From Massilia aurea (lineage in GTDB: Bacteria > Pseudomonadota > Gammaproteobacteria > Burkholderiales > Burkholderiaceae_D): DNA of 64,000 bases. Positions 53,394-62,064 of this stretch are shown here, one piece after another. Position numbers and translations under genes: made by a program. The notes below the pieces were generated by a model. That model was not told the origin of the DNA, made no database searches, and worked only from the letters and a program-made list of their open reading frames with translations. The DNA is taken from assembly GCF_014200505.1 (NCBI RefSeq), contig NZ_JACHBX010000006.1, positions 279,985-343,984 of the forward strand, in the 5' to 3' direction. The number at the start of each line of letters is the position of its first letter. Position 1 is the first letter of the stretch.

Positions 53394-54377
53394 TCAGGTT
53401 CCGATAAAGGCGGCGTGCAGCGATTCGCCGGCCGATTTGAGTGAGAGGGCGCCTTGCGCCAGGTAAGTCGAGACTTTCTTGATCGCGTAGTCGGCGCTGA
53501 CCTGGTCTTCGACCCAGTCGAGCTGGTCGAAGCCGATGTGGTGTTCCAGCCCGACCTGCGGATCCATGATCGCCTGCAGCGTCTGCGCCGAGGCGCCGGA
53601 AAACCCCAGCACCAGCACCGGGCGCTCGTCCTGGTGCGTGACGAAGACTGACAGTTCAAAGTCGGCGCGCAGCAGGAACGGCGTGATCAGGTGCATCCAG
53701 AACGCCGCGACCTGCTGGCGCTGCAGGGCTTCCGCAGGCAGTGGCAATACCAGACTTTTCTCGAGGCGGCTCGAGCTGGTCGCCATCACCGGCTGCAGCA
53801 GCAGGCCGAGCGCCAGCAGGATCTGGCGCGTCGAGACGTGAAATCCGGCGCGCCCCAGCATCGCGTCGAGCGAGCCGACCGTCTGCTGCGCCATGAACCC
53901 ATTCAGTTCAGCCGTACTGGCCGTGCTGTCGGGATCGAAGTCGACCGTGGCCGTCGCGGCCGTTTGCAGGACCGGCGCTGGTTCCTGGGCCCGCATCACG
54001 TCGGCGCTGATCGTCTCGAGCCGGTTCCACAGCCGCGCCAGCATCAGCGGGCTGTTGGCAACGAAGGTGGCCGGCGTGGTGATCGCCATGGTGCTCATCA
54101 ACAGGAACGGAAAGCGCCGGCCCGACTGGTCGGTGCTGGCCACCAGGTGGCCGGCCACCGCGCGCCCGCGCCGGGGCCCGATGAAGGCGAAGTTGATGGG
54201 CGCCAGCGCATCGTAGTTGCGCTTCCAGCGCGCGTCGGCGCTGAGCAGGTCGATCGCCTGCGCCAGCCAGGCGTCGAGCATGCTGCTCAGCGCCGCATTC
54301 TCGCTCGCCTTGACGAAGTCGGCCCGGGTCGGGATCTTCCCGAAGTACCCGACCGGAATCGCGACCGGACGACTCAT
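53394..54377 (-). CDS. tagF: T6SS-associated protein TagF (ImpM family)
   Basis: 327 residues. N-terminal ImpM signature PVGYFGKIPTRADFVKASEN and LDAWLAQAI; further FAFIGPRRGRAVAGHLVAST, DQSGRRFPFLLMS and late VEDQVSADYAIKKVSTYLAQ. TagF represses T6SS post-translationally in other species by binding Fha or other partners. No Fha/PpkA/PppA genes are visible in this window, so the control circuit, if present, lies elsewhere. The ATG overlaps the tssM stop by 4 bp. Confidence 0.92.
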   Translation of the reverse strand: MSRPVAIPVGYFGKIPTRADFVKASENAALSSMLDAWLAQAIDLLSADARWKRNYDALAPINFAFIGPRRGRAVAGHLVASTDQSGRRFPFLLMSTMAITTPATFVANSPLMLARLWNRLETISADVMRAQEPAPVLQTAATATVDFDPDSTASTAELNGFMAQQTVGSLDAMLGRAGFHVSTRQILLALGLLLQPVMATSSSRLEKSLVLPLPAEALQRQQVAAFWMHLITPFLLRADFELSVFVTHQDERPVLVLGFSGASAQTLQAIMDPQVGLEHHIGFDQLDWVEDQVSADYAIKKVSTYLAQGALSLKSAGESLHAAFIGT

Positions 54378-57300
54378 GGCTTGCTCCCGCCCGCTGCCGT
54401 TCCCGCTGCTGCGCCGGTCACCGGCGCGCCAACCGGGGCGGCGGCGCTCGTCGGCGCGAGCGGCGCCGAGACCGCGATCGTGTCCGGCAGGCGCATGCGA
54501 CGGAAGCCCGCTGCCGCGCCGGGCGCCGGTGCTGCAGCCTGGGTAGTCGCCACGATTTTCAGATTGGCACGCACGATGACGCCGCTGTTTTCCCAGCTTA
54601 GCTCGAACACACCGTTGTCACGGCGCTGGCGCTTGGCGGCATCGATCATTTTCTTCAGGCCGAAGTGACCCGGCTCGTTGAGCAGCACGACGGTGCGTCC
54701 CTCGGGCGTCATGGCGCTGATGCGCGAGCCCGGTACGCCGCGCGGGTTTGGCCACACCATCTGCACGAACGGCTGCGGCTGGCCGCGCCAGCGCAGCGAC
54801 TGGCCGTCGATTTCGACCGTGAACTCGGTTGCGCCTGTTGCGCCCAGTGCCTGGACTTCAAAGCGCGTCTGGGCTTCGCTAGCGCCGGCACTGGCAGCCA
54901 CGCCGCCGGCCGACAGCGGGGCGATCCAGCTCGGGAAGCTGCTCACCACGCCGGGCGCGAGGTTGATGCCCATGTTCGCCCAGGTCTTGGCGCTGATCAC
55001 GTCACCACGGCGCACGACGAGCGGGCCGATGGTGGTGTTGAAGTACTTGGCAATCGACCCCTCAGGACCGAATACCTGGCCGATTTCAGCGTCGCTGGCT
55101 TCCACGGCCGAATTCGGCGCGAACGGGTATTTCACGGCCAGCGTGCGGTTGAACGGCTCCAGCACCTGCGCGGCCCACACCTTGTTGATCTCGGCCTCGG
55201 TCGGGCGCACGATCACGGCAAAGGTCTGCATCAGCGGACGCACCAGCAGGGGCCGGATGGCGCTTTTCTGCGCGTCCGTCATCCCGATCAGCATCTGCTC
55301 GTCGACATACTTCAATGCTTCAGCCAGTTCGGAGCCGGAACCGTCAAGCGTCTGCTGCATGAACTGCTTGGCGCCGGGGCCGGTGTCGCCCTGGTTCTTG
55401 ATCTGGTTGAAACGCGCACGCAGCTTGGACAGCATGTCCATATAGCCCTTCATCAGCGTCGCGCCGTTGTCCTTGCTGACCACCAGGCGGGCCACGCCCG
55501 AGAACTCGCGGCCGACCGGGCCCATCGGGATCGGGGCGGCGCCCGGCTTGCTGGTCGTGTCCAGATTCACGTTGATCGCCGACGGCTTCTGGCGCAGGAT
55601 CGTTTCCTTGAACCAGCCCATGGCGCCGCGCTGGGCGCGCTGCAGGCCGGCGTCGATCAGCGACGGGTTGTCCCACGAGGTTTCGGCGTACACCGTCTTG
55701 ATCAGTTTATCGATCGGCGAGGATTCCGGATCGCCCAGGCGGTTCATGGCGGTCGCCGCCTGGTCGAAGCCATTGAGTTCGCGAATGCTCACGCCCTGGA
55801 TAAACTTTTGCCACTGCTGCGCGTACTCGTTCTTGTACAGCGCGAGCAGGGCCTTCTGGATCTGCTCGGGGCTGCCTTCGAGCGTCAGGTCATCCTTGGC
55901 GGCCGTCTTGAGCACCCAGTCGGTGCTTTGCAGTTCGCGGTTGGCGGCGTCGCGGAACGCACCCTGGATGTAGTTGTCCCAGGCGTCGCGGGTGAAGGTG
56001 CCGGGAATCGCATAGCTGCCGACGACCAGTTCCTTGTCGCCGTCGCCGACCACGCGCGCCACCGTCATCGACGGGAAGCGGGTGGCAGCGCGGGCCTTGA
56101 CGTCGGCATACACGCGCTCGCGCGCCGGCATGCCGCGCACCACGCGGCGCAGGTTGTCGCGGGTCTGGTCGACCAGCGCGAGCTTGCTTTCGATCGTCGG
56201 CCAGGCCGGATCGTTCAGCTGGCTCAGGTAGAACGAAATCATGCGTTCGGCGCTGCGGATCATCTGTTCGCGCGTCATCGTGCCACGGTTGCTGTCGAGC
56301 CAGACGCGCCAGAAGCGGGTCAGCTGGTCGTTCAGGTGACTGGCTTCGGCGCGCGATTTGTCGCTCAGCATCAGGTAAGTTTTCAATGCGTTGTAGGCAT
56401 CTTCGACGTTGGCCGGATTGGCATCCTTGAACTGCAGCGCGCCGAAATTGACAGCGGCGGCAGGCGCCAGTGGCGTGGCCGGCAGCGTCCCGGGCGCGCC
56501 GGCAGGGGCCGCAGGTGCAGAACCCGTGCCGGGTGCAGCTGCAGCAGTAGCAGCAGCCGCAACCGGCACGACCCCGCCGACTGCACCCGACTGCGGCGGC
56601 GCCGACATAGGCTGCAACTGCGCCGCGCCGCTGTTGACTTCACCCAGGAAGGCTTCGAGCGACTGGCCCACCGGTTTGAGCATCACTTCCTTCATGCCCG
56701 CGAAGTATTCCTGGCGCAGCTTCTGCTCGAGGATTTCGCCCTGGTACAAGCCCAGGCTCAGCGCCAGCGGGCGCTTGTCGCGGTAGGCGTCAAGCTGTTC
56801 GATGCGGTCCTGCAGGATTTCCAGCGCCTCGAAGCGCGATGCCAGGTCGAGCCGCTTGTCCTGCACCTTGATGGCCTGGTCCAGATCGGCCTGCACATTG
56901 GCCACCAGCTGGCGGTTGGCCAGGTACGACCACGACCAGCCGCCGAGCGCTAGGCCGGACAGTGCCACGACGGCAAAGAACGTCACGTAGCGGGCACGGG
57001 TCTTGGCCGGACTGGCGTACTGCGCCACCAGGTCCTTGTCGGCAAAGATCACCTTGCGGAACAGGTTCAGCAGGAAGTAACCGTGCTGCTCCTGCACTTC
57101 GGAGCGCGAGGCCGGCATCATCTGCAGGTCGAAGCGGTGCGCGACGCGTTCGGACGAGGCCGACACGGTCTCGCCTTCCTGCACGGCGCTGGTGAAATAG
57201 AAGCCTCGGAACACGGGTTTGAACTGGAACGGGTTTTCTTCGAACAGCGTGGCGATGAAGGTGCGCAGCGGGCCCTTGATCGAGCTGAATTCGAGCGGGA

Positions 57301-58294
57301 ACGTGAACACGCCCGGCGGCATCTGCTCGCGCCATTGCAGGGCCATATTGGCCATGCTCAGCTCTTTCAGGCCATCGTACAGTTCGTCGAAACGGGCATC
57401 GAACTGCTCGAGCACATCGGCTTTCGAGCTCGTCTGGCTGTAGGGCAGGGTGGCGCCCCAGACCTTGTCGCGGTCGCCCCGTTCGGCATCCTGGAAGAAT
57501 TCGTTGAAGCCCGTGATCAGGTCGGCCTTGGTGAACATCACGTAGACCGGCGCATGCACTTCGAGGCGCTCGGTCAGTTCCTGCACACGCTGGCGCAGGT
57601 TCTTGGCCAGGTTGATCGCGAACTCGGGCCGGTTGCCGGTCAGCTCAGCGATGCTGACCGCGATGATGATGCCGTTGATTGGCGCGCGCTTGCGGTATTT
57701 CTTCAGCAGGTCGAGAAAGCCCATCCACTCGCCGCGGTCTTCTTCATTGACCGAGTAGCGTCCCGCCGTGTCGAGCAGGATGCCGTCGGTGGTGAAGAAC
57801 CAGTCGCAGTTGCGGGTACCGCCCACGCCCTGGACGATCTTGCTGTCGGCGAACGGGAACTGCAGGCCCGAGCTGGCAATCGCCGTGCTCTTGCCGGCCG
57901 CCGGGTTGCCGATCACCATATACCAGGGCAGTTCGTACAAGGCGGCGTCGCCCGAGAGCTGGCCCAGCTTCGAGGTCTTGATCGTGCCGATCGCTTCGAC
58001 CATGCGCTGGCGGATCGCTTCGTTCTCTTCGCGCTGCGCCGCGTTGGCCACTGGCGCGGCCGCCTGCTGTTCGAGCATGCCACCGAAGGCCGCGCCCGAG
58101 CGCAGGCGCATCTGGCGCTTGTAGAGCCAGACGGCGCCGTACAACAGCAGCGCCGCGAGCAGCGCGGCGCCGACCCAGACGTACGAAACGTCGAACACGG
58201 CGGCGGCGATCAACAGCGCCAGGGCAAAGGCTGCGAAGCCGATGGCGGCCAGGCTGAAGCGAGCGGTAAGGGTATGCCAGAATCGTTGCATCAT
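54374..58294 (-). CDS. tssM: T6SS inner-membrane protein TssM (IcmF)
   Basis: 1306 residues from the ATG at 58294 (MMQRFWHTLTARFSLAAIGF); the frame is open further upstream but that part is the reverse of the neighbouring gene and has no TssM features. Two transmembrane helices near residues 13-58; the cytoplasmic GTPase-like domain follows with Walker A GNPAAGKST at ~128 and CDWFFTTDGILLDTAGRY; a third helix (VVALSGLALGGWSWSYLA) leads to the large periplasmic part. An Ala/Pro-rich insert (~600-650) lies there, and the C-terminal domain contains FTVEIDGQSLRWRG and PGHFGLKKMID. TssM with TssL forms the membrane complex. Confidence 0.96.
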   Translation of the reverse strand: MMQRFWHTLTARFSLAAIGFAAFALALLIAAAVFDVSYVWVGAALLAALLLYGAVWLYKRQMRLRSGAAFGGMLEQQAAAPVANAAQREENEAIRQRMVEAIGTIKTSKLGQLSGDAALYELPWYMVIGNPAAGKSTAIASSGLQFPFADSKIVQGVGGTRNCDWFFTTDGILLDTAGRYSVNEEDRGEWMGFLDLLKKYRKRAPINGIIIAVSIAELTGNRPEFAINLAKNLRQRVQELTERLEVHAPVYVMFTKADLITGFNEFFQDAERGDRDKVWGATLPYSQTSSKADVLEQFDARFDELYDGLKELSMANMALQWREQMPPGVFTFPLEFSSIKGPLRTFIATLFEENPFQFKPVFRGFYFTSAVQEGETVSASSERVAHRFDLQMMPASRSEVQEQHGYFLLNLFRKVIFADKDLVAQYASPAKTRARYVTFFAVVALSGLALGGWSWSYLANRQLVANVQADLDQAIKVQDKRLDLASRFEALEILQDRIEQLDAYRDKRPLALSLGLYQGEILEQKLRQEYFAGMKEVMLKPVGQSLEAFLGEVNSGAAQLQPMSAPPQSGAVGGVVPVAAAATAAAAPGTGSAPAAPAGAPGTLPATPLAPAAAVNFGALQFKDANPANVEDAYNALKTYLMLSDKSRAEASHLNDQLTRFWRVWLDSNRGTMTREQMIRSAERMISFYLSQLNDPAWPTIESKLALVDQTRDNLRRVVRGMPARERVYADVKARAATRFPSMTVARVVGDGDKELVVGSYAIPGTFTRDAWDNYIQGAFRDAANRELQSTDWVLKTAAKDDLTLEGSPEQIQKALLALYKNEYAQQWQKFIQGVSIRELNGFDQAATAMNRLGDPESSPIDKLIKTVYAETSWDNPSLIDAGLQRAQRGAMGWFKETILRQKPSAINVNLDTTSKPGAAPIPMGPVGREFSGVARLVVSKDNGATLMKGYMDMLSKLRARFNQIKNQGDTGPGAKQFMQQTLDGSGSELAEALKYVDEQMLIGMTDAQKSAIRPLLVRPLMQTFAVIVRPTEAEINKVWAAQVLEPFNRTLAVKYPFAPNSAVEASDAEIGQVFGPEGSIAKYFNTTIGPLVVRRGDVISAKTWANMGINLAPGVVSSFPSWIAPLSAGGVAASAGASEAQTRFEVQALGATGATEFTVEIDGQSLRWRGQPQPFVQMVWPNPRGVPGSRISAMTPEGRTVVLLNEPGHFGLKKMIDAAKRQRRDNGVFELSWENSGVIVRANLKIVATTQAAAPAPGAAAGFRRMRLPDTIAVSAPLAPTSAAAPVGAPVTGAAAGTAAGGSKP

Positions 58295-58340
58295 AGAATG
58301 GGCGCGACGGACGTCAGTTGAAGGGAAAGGAGAAATTGGC

Positions 58341-59804
58341 TCATGCGGCGAGTGAAACAGGTTGCGGCGACAGTTGCGGTGCCGGTTGCGGTCCCAGCAG
58401 TGCAACGCTGCGCTGGACCGGGTCGAGGTTGCTGACGCACAGCGCGGCGCCGGCGCCGCTACGCACGTGATGCTGGGCCAGCACCAGCGCCGCGAGCAGC
58501 GTGGCGTCGCCGGCATCGCCGCACGAACCTGCCACGGTCACGACCTGGTCGACCGGATCGAGGTCGGGCAGCAGGTTGGTTGCCATGCCGAGCGTTTCGC
58601 CGACGCGGCTGGCGCGGGCGTCGCTGTCGGCGCTCACCAGCGTGACGGTACTGGCGGCAATGCCGGCGCTGGCCAGCAGGTCGGTCGCCTGCTGCGTGAT
58701 CAGGGCGCTGTCGATGCGGCCACGGCCGTCGGCCGAGCTGGCGCGCGCGCCACTGGCGGCCGGGTATAGCAGCGCTGCGTCGGGCGCGTCGAACAGGGTG
58801 CCCTGGGCGCGGTCAGCCAGCAGCACGCCGGCTGCGCCTTCACCGGGTACGCGGCCGTTCGGGTTGCGGCTGTCGAGCAGGATGAATTGCTCGGCCCAGG
58901 CCTCGACGCTCCCTTCGCCGATTCGCGAACCGCACGCCATCAGCATGCACAGGAACGGTTGACCAGCGCGCTGCGCGCGGCCGGCCAGCGTGTCCACCAG
59001 CGCGAGTGGCCCTGCTGCGACGTCCGCGCCGGCATCGGCCAGCACGGTGGCAACGTGGGCTTGCGGCCAGCCATGCAGCTCGACGATGGTGCGCAGCCAA
59101 TCGGCGGCGACGGCGCGTTGCGCTGCATTCCATTCGGTGGGCAGGAGCAGTACCAGTTGCAGCGTGGGCAGGGGCGGGGTTGCCTTGCCAGCCTGAAGCG
59201 CATCGAGATAAGCCGGCAGCGCCGGGTGCGGGCCGAGCTCGAACGCCAGTTCGCTAGCGACGACGCTGCCCAGGGCCAGCGCACGCCACTGTTCGTCATC
59301 CAGCACATGGTCGGGATGGTGCAGTTGCAGCCATTCATCCATTGTTTCTTGCTGCGCCAGGATGTCGACGCTGTCCGCACGGCCACTGAGGATCGGGTAG
59401 CCGCGCCCGTCCAGCAGCGTCGGGTCGAGCTGCAGATTGGCCTGGCGCGACCGTAACGATTCGCTCAGCGTGTGGACGTTGTCGCCGTGCGGCATGTTCA
59501 GCGCACCAGCTAGGACCACCAGCGCGGCCGGCTGCGCGGCATTGGGTACAGGCGCTGCCGCGGCCTGCGACGCCGTCGCGGCGGCCACGGCAGCGGCTGC
59601 AGCCGAACGCGCACTGACAGCAGCGATGATCTTGCGGCCTGCCCACAGCACGAGCAGCAGAAACAGCGGCATCAGCAACAGCCAGATGACGATATCCCCG
59701 GTGTCCGGCATGCGGGTGGTGGAGCGCCAGTACCACAGGGCGCCCAGCCAGCAGGCGCTGAACGCGGCGGCAACGATCAGGGTTCGGCTCAGCCAGGGAC
59801 GCAT
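58341..59804 (-). CDS. T6SS-cluster membrane protein, ketoacyl-synthase-like C-terminus
   Basis: 487 residues. Two N-terminal transmembrane helices (TLIVAAAFSACWLGALWYW and IVIWLLLMPLFLLLVLWA), an Ala-rich linker (~60-90), then a soluble domain. The late part (TLVSADSDARASRVGETLGM, DQVVTVAGSCGDAGDATLLA, VLAQHHVRSGAGAALCVSN) resembles the C-terminal half of thiolase/ketoacyl-synthase folds, but no complete active-site triad could be identified, so catalysis is doubtful. Proteins like this occur in Burkholderiales T6SS operons and are often annotated only as virulence factor. It lies between tssM and PAAR in the operon. Confidence 0.6.
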   Translation of the reverse strand: MRPWLSRTLIVAAAFSACWLGALWYWRSTTRMPDTGDIVIWLLLMPLFLLLVLWAGRKIIAAVSARSAAAAAVAAATASQAAAAPVPNAAQPAALVVLAGALNMPHGDNVHTLSESLRSRQANLQLDPTLLDGRGYPILSGRADSVDILAQQETMDEWLQLHHPDHVLDDEQWRALALGSVVASELAFELGPHPALPAYLDALQAGKATPPLPTLQLVLLLPTEWNAAQRAVAADWLRTIVELHGWPQAHVATVLADAGADVAAGPLALVDTLAGRAQRAGQPFLCMLMACGSRIGEGSVEAWAEQFILLDSRNPNGRVPGEGAAGVLLADRAQGTLFDAPDAALLYPAASGARASSADGRGRIDSALITQQATDLLASAGIAASTVTLVSADSDARASRVGETLGMATNLLPDLDPVDQVVTVAGSCGDAGDATLLAALVLAQHHVRSGAGAALCVSNLDPVQRSVALLGPQPAPQLSPQPVSLAA

Positions 59805-59838
59805 CGGTTCTGCCTTTGCAGGTAATAAGGTGGCATGG

Positions 59839-60108
59839 TCAGACCTGGTCCACGGTGCTTTGCTGGCTGGCGATCAGCGTTGCGCCGCAGCTGGTCAGGT
59901 CGCCGTGGCGGGCCACCGGCTTGCCATCGACGATCATGGTGGGGTCGCCGCTGACGATCACGCACTGCGAATCGCCGTGCAGCGGACAGACGACGGTATC
60001 GCCGACGCGCGCAATGGGCACGCCACCGCTGTCGCTGACCATCGATGCGCTCGCCACGACCCCGCCATGCGAGGTCTTGTCGCCCAAACGAATTACGGGA
60101 CCTGCCAT
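59839..60108 (-). CDS. PAAR spike-tip protein
   Basis: 89 residues from the ATG at 60108 (MAGPVIRLGDKTSHGGVVAS), with GGGAGACGTG as ribosome binding site; a GTG immediately before is in frame. PAAR motifs: GGVPIARVGDTVVCPLHGDS and IVDGKPVARHGDLTSCGATL, with the conserved His/Cys that bind zinc. It is a bare PAAR without a toxin extension, so it sharpens the VgrG tip and may carry effectors non-covalently. It lies 9 bp after the M15 peptidase gene in the same operon. Confidence 0.93.
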   Translation of the reverse strand: MAGPVIRLGDKTSHGGVVASASMVSDSGGVPIARVGDTVVCPLHGDSQCVIVSGDPTMIVDGKPVARHGDLTSCGATLIASQQSTVDQV

Positions 60109-60117
60109 CACGTCTCC

Positions 60118-60969
60118 CTAAGACTTTCGTTTCATCACGCCGGGCACCCGCAACTCGGTATGCCCGAAATCCATCATCTTCCAGCGGCCGCCCCAGGTGA
60201 GGCCTACCGACTCGGCCACCTGGCCGTACAACTCGTAGCCGCGCATGGCCCACGGATCCTTTTCCGTGATCACCAGCTTGCCGTCGCGCAGAAAGGCGCA
60301 GTCGGCGGCCAGGCCATGCTGGTGCCAGCTTTGCCAGGCGCCGGCATTGGTGACGCTGCTGCCCATCGAGGCCAGCGCATTCTGGCGCTCGGGGCTGCGA
60401 TAGCCTTCGAGGATCGCCATGTCGTAACCGTGCTGCTCTTTCATGATCTTGAACACCAGCAGCAAGCGCTGCGTGAATTCGGGGTCCAGCAATGCCCAGT
60501 TGCGGCTGGCCGTGCGCAGCAGCGGCCGCTCCACGGCAACGTCAGCGGTCGCAAACACGGCTGGTGGCAGCGTCGCCGGCGGCGCCAGTTGTTCGCCCTG
60601 CAGCAGCGACGCCACTTGCGTATTGACTTCGCGGGTCGATACCTCGTAGCCGTCCAGCATATGGCTGCCACCGGACAGGAACACCAGCGCCGGTGGCACT
60701 GCCAGCAGCGCCGCCGCCAGCAGCCATGGCCAGTAACGAACGGCTGACTGGACTGGGCGGCGCGGGGTGGCGGGCACTGCAGGCACTGCACCCGCAGTGG
60801 ACCGCGCAGCAGGCGCGCGCATGCGCTTGATGCCCGCCAGCCATGCGCCCAGCTGTGATTCCATACGCGCTGCGGCCTGCATTGCCATGCCTCGCCCTGC
60901 AGGGAAAAACACCAGCCAGCCAATCAGGCAGGCCAGAACAAAATACAGGGCAATTGCCATTAACAACAC
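60118..60969 (-). CDS. TagX-like membrane-anchored M15 peptidase of the T6SS operon
   Basis: 283 residues. Two hydrophobic segments (~2-25, LLMAIALYFVLACLIGWLVF, and ~85-105, WPWLLAAALLAVPPALVFLS). The periplasmic catalytic part is M15-type: ILEGYRSPERQNALASMGSS, then SWHQHGLAADCAF and FGHTELRVPG supply the zinc ligands (His, Asp, His). TagX of Acinetobacter, with a similar peptidase, opens the cell wall for T6SS assembly; the same role is likely here. First gene of the operon ending with tssA. It is related in fold to the effector at 24625-26301 but not closely in sequence. Confidence 0.85.
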   Translation of the reverse strand: MLLMAIALYFVLACLIGWLVFFPAGRGMAMQAAARMESQLGAWLAGIKRMRAPAARSTAGAVPAVPATPRRPVQSAVRYWPWLLAAALLAVPPALVFLSGGSHMLDGYEVSTREVNTQVASLLQGEQLAPPATLPPAVFATADVAVERPLLRTASRNWALLDPEFTQRLLLVFKIMKEQHGYDMAILEGYRSPERQNALASMGSSVTNAGAWQSWHQHGLAADCAFLRDGKLVITEKDPWAMRGYELYGQVAESVGLTWGGRWKMMDFGHTELRVPGVMKRKS

Positions 60970-61194
60970 TTTGACTCCGTGTCCATCCAGTCGCCGACGC
61001 CTGGCGCCAGACGGCGTGCCAGATACCCGACGAGCGGTATTTCTTCCAAGTACAACTTACTAGTCTGATAAGAACGGCTCATTCTACCCAACTGTGGAGT
61101 CTTCTGCGCAACTGACTGTTGGCAATTGTGTGGGGTATCGCGTTAGTCAATTTATTAGCGTAAAGTATTGCAACAACGATCAGGAGCTTGAATT
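60970..61194. promoter_or_regulatory. Divergent intergenic region
   Basis: About 225 bp between the minus-strand operon led by the TagX-like gene and the plus-strand gene at 61195. AT content rises toward 61080-61190. Both promoters must lie here, but I could not define -35/-10 elements reliably. The plus-strand ribosome binding site is CAGGAG, eight bases before a TTG start. Confidence 0.4.
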
Positions 61195-62064
61195 TTGCAA
61201 CGAAAAGACAAGATTTCCAGCAATGGACCACCTAGTTTGCTGACCCCTGCACAGCAAGCCGAAGCCGAGCGCAACCGCATACTGTCGACGCTGGAGGCGT
61301 CCGGCGGCAAGCGCTCACCAACCTCGTCGCCCAACGCGAGGCACGGTTCGCGCGCGCCCTGGATATGGGCATTCTCGGGCTTGCTGGTGGCGGCCGTGGC
61401 TGGCGGCGCGGGGCTATGGTATGGCCAGCAGCGCGAACCATCGACGCCGCTGATCGTTGCTGCGGCGACACCAGAAGCCGTTGCGCAGACCGATGTGGCT
61501 GCCAATGGCGCCGTCACGCCAGCAGCGGCTGAACCAGCAACGGCGATCATCGAGGAAGACCACCAGGCACGCTCGGCACCACTGCCGGACGCGCAACCGA
61601 GCCTGAGCGAGATGCTTGCTGCCGAGCCGCCAGCGCCACCTGCCGCTGGCGCCACCGGCGACGTCCTGAGCCAGGCGCTGGAAGCACCGGCCGGTTCTGC
61701 GCTTGCCGCGGCAGCGGCCGCGCCGGTCGCCGCCAAGGTTGCCGCGAGGGGCGCCGAGCGCGCAAGCGCGCCGGCCAAGCCAAAGCCACCGGTCAAGCGC
61801 GTGGCCGCCGTGAAACCTGCGCCGAAGGCGGTACCGAAGCAGGCGCCGAAACCTGCGCCGGCGCCGGACCGCGACGTAATGCTGCTGTCGGCCCTGATCG
61901 CGCATGCCCAGGCATCCGAGCCAGCCCCCCAGGCCAGGACCCGTGCCAGCCTCGAACAGGAACTGGCGTACTGCAAGAAGCAGCCGAAGGCCGAGCTGGC
62001 CGCGTGCCGCAAGCGGGCCTGCGATGGCCGCGCCACGGCTGCCGCCTGCAAGGTGAAACGATGA
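61195..62064 (+). CDS. T6SS-cluster single-pass membrane protein, Ala/Pro-rich
   Basis: 289 residues from a TTG at 61195, supported by CAGGAGCTTGAATT upstream. A cytoplasmic N-terminus (QRKDKISSNGPPSLLTPAQQ), one transmembrane helix (~60-82, WIWAFSGLLVAAVAGGAGLW), then a long low-complexity Ala/Pro/Lys periplasmic stretch (KPKPPVKRVAAVKPAPKA) and a Cys-containing end CKKQPKAELAACRKRACDGR. It looks like a structural or spacing component of the envelope, similar in plan to TagN-like or TonB-like spanners. Its stop overlaps the start of the second vgrG (ATGA), so the two are coupled. Confidence 0.55.
   Translation: MQRKDKISSNGPPSLLTPAQQAEAERNRILSTLEASGGKRSPTSSPNARHGSRAPWIWAFSGLLVAAVAGGAGLWYGQQREPSTPLIVAAATPEAVAQTDVAANGAVTPAAAEPATAIIEEDHQARSAPLPDAQPSLSEMLAAEPPAPPAAGATGDVLSQALEAPAGSALAAAAAAPVAAKVAARGAERASAPAKPKPPVKRVAAVKPAPKAVPKQAPKPAPAPDRDVMLLSALIAHAQASEPAPQARTRASLEQELAYCKKQPKAELAACRKRACDGRATAAACKVKR

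Noticed and set aside
54665..56953. 762-codon plus-strand frame opposite tssM
   Set aside because: Antisense shadow of tssM, which has clear IcmF features; composition is typical of reversed GC-rich codons.
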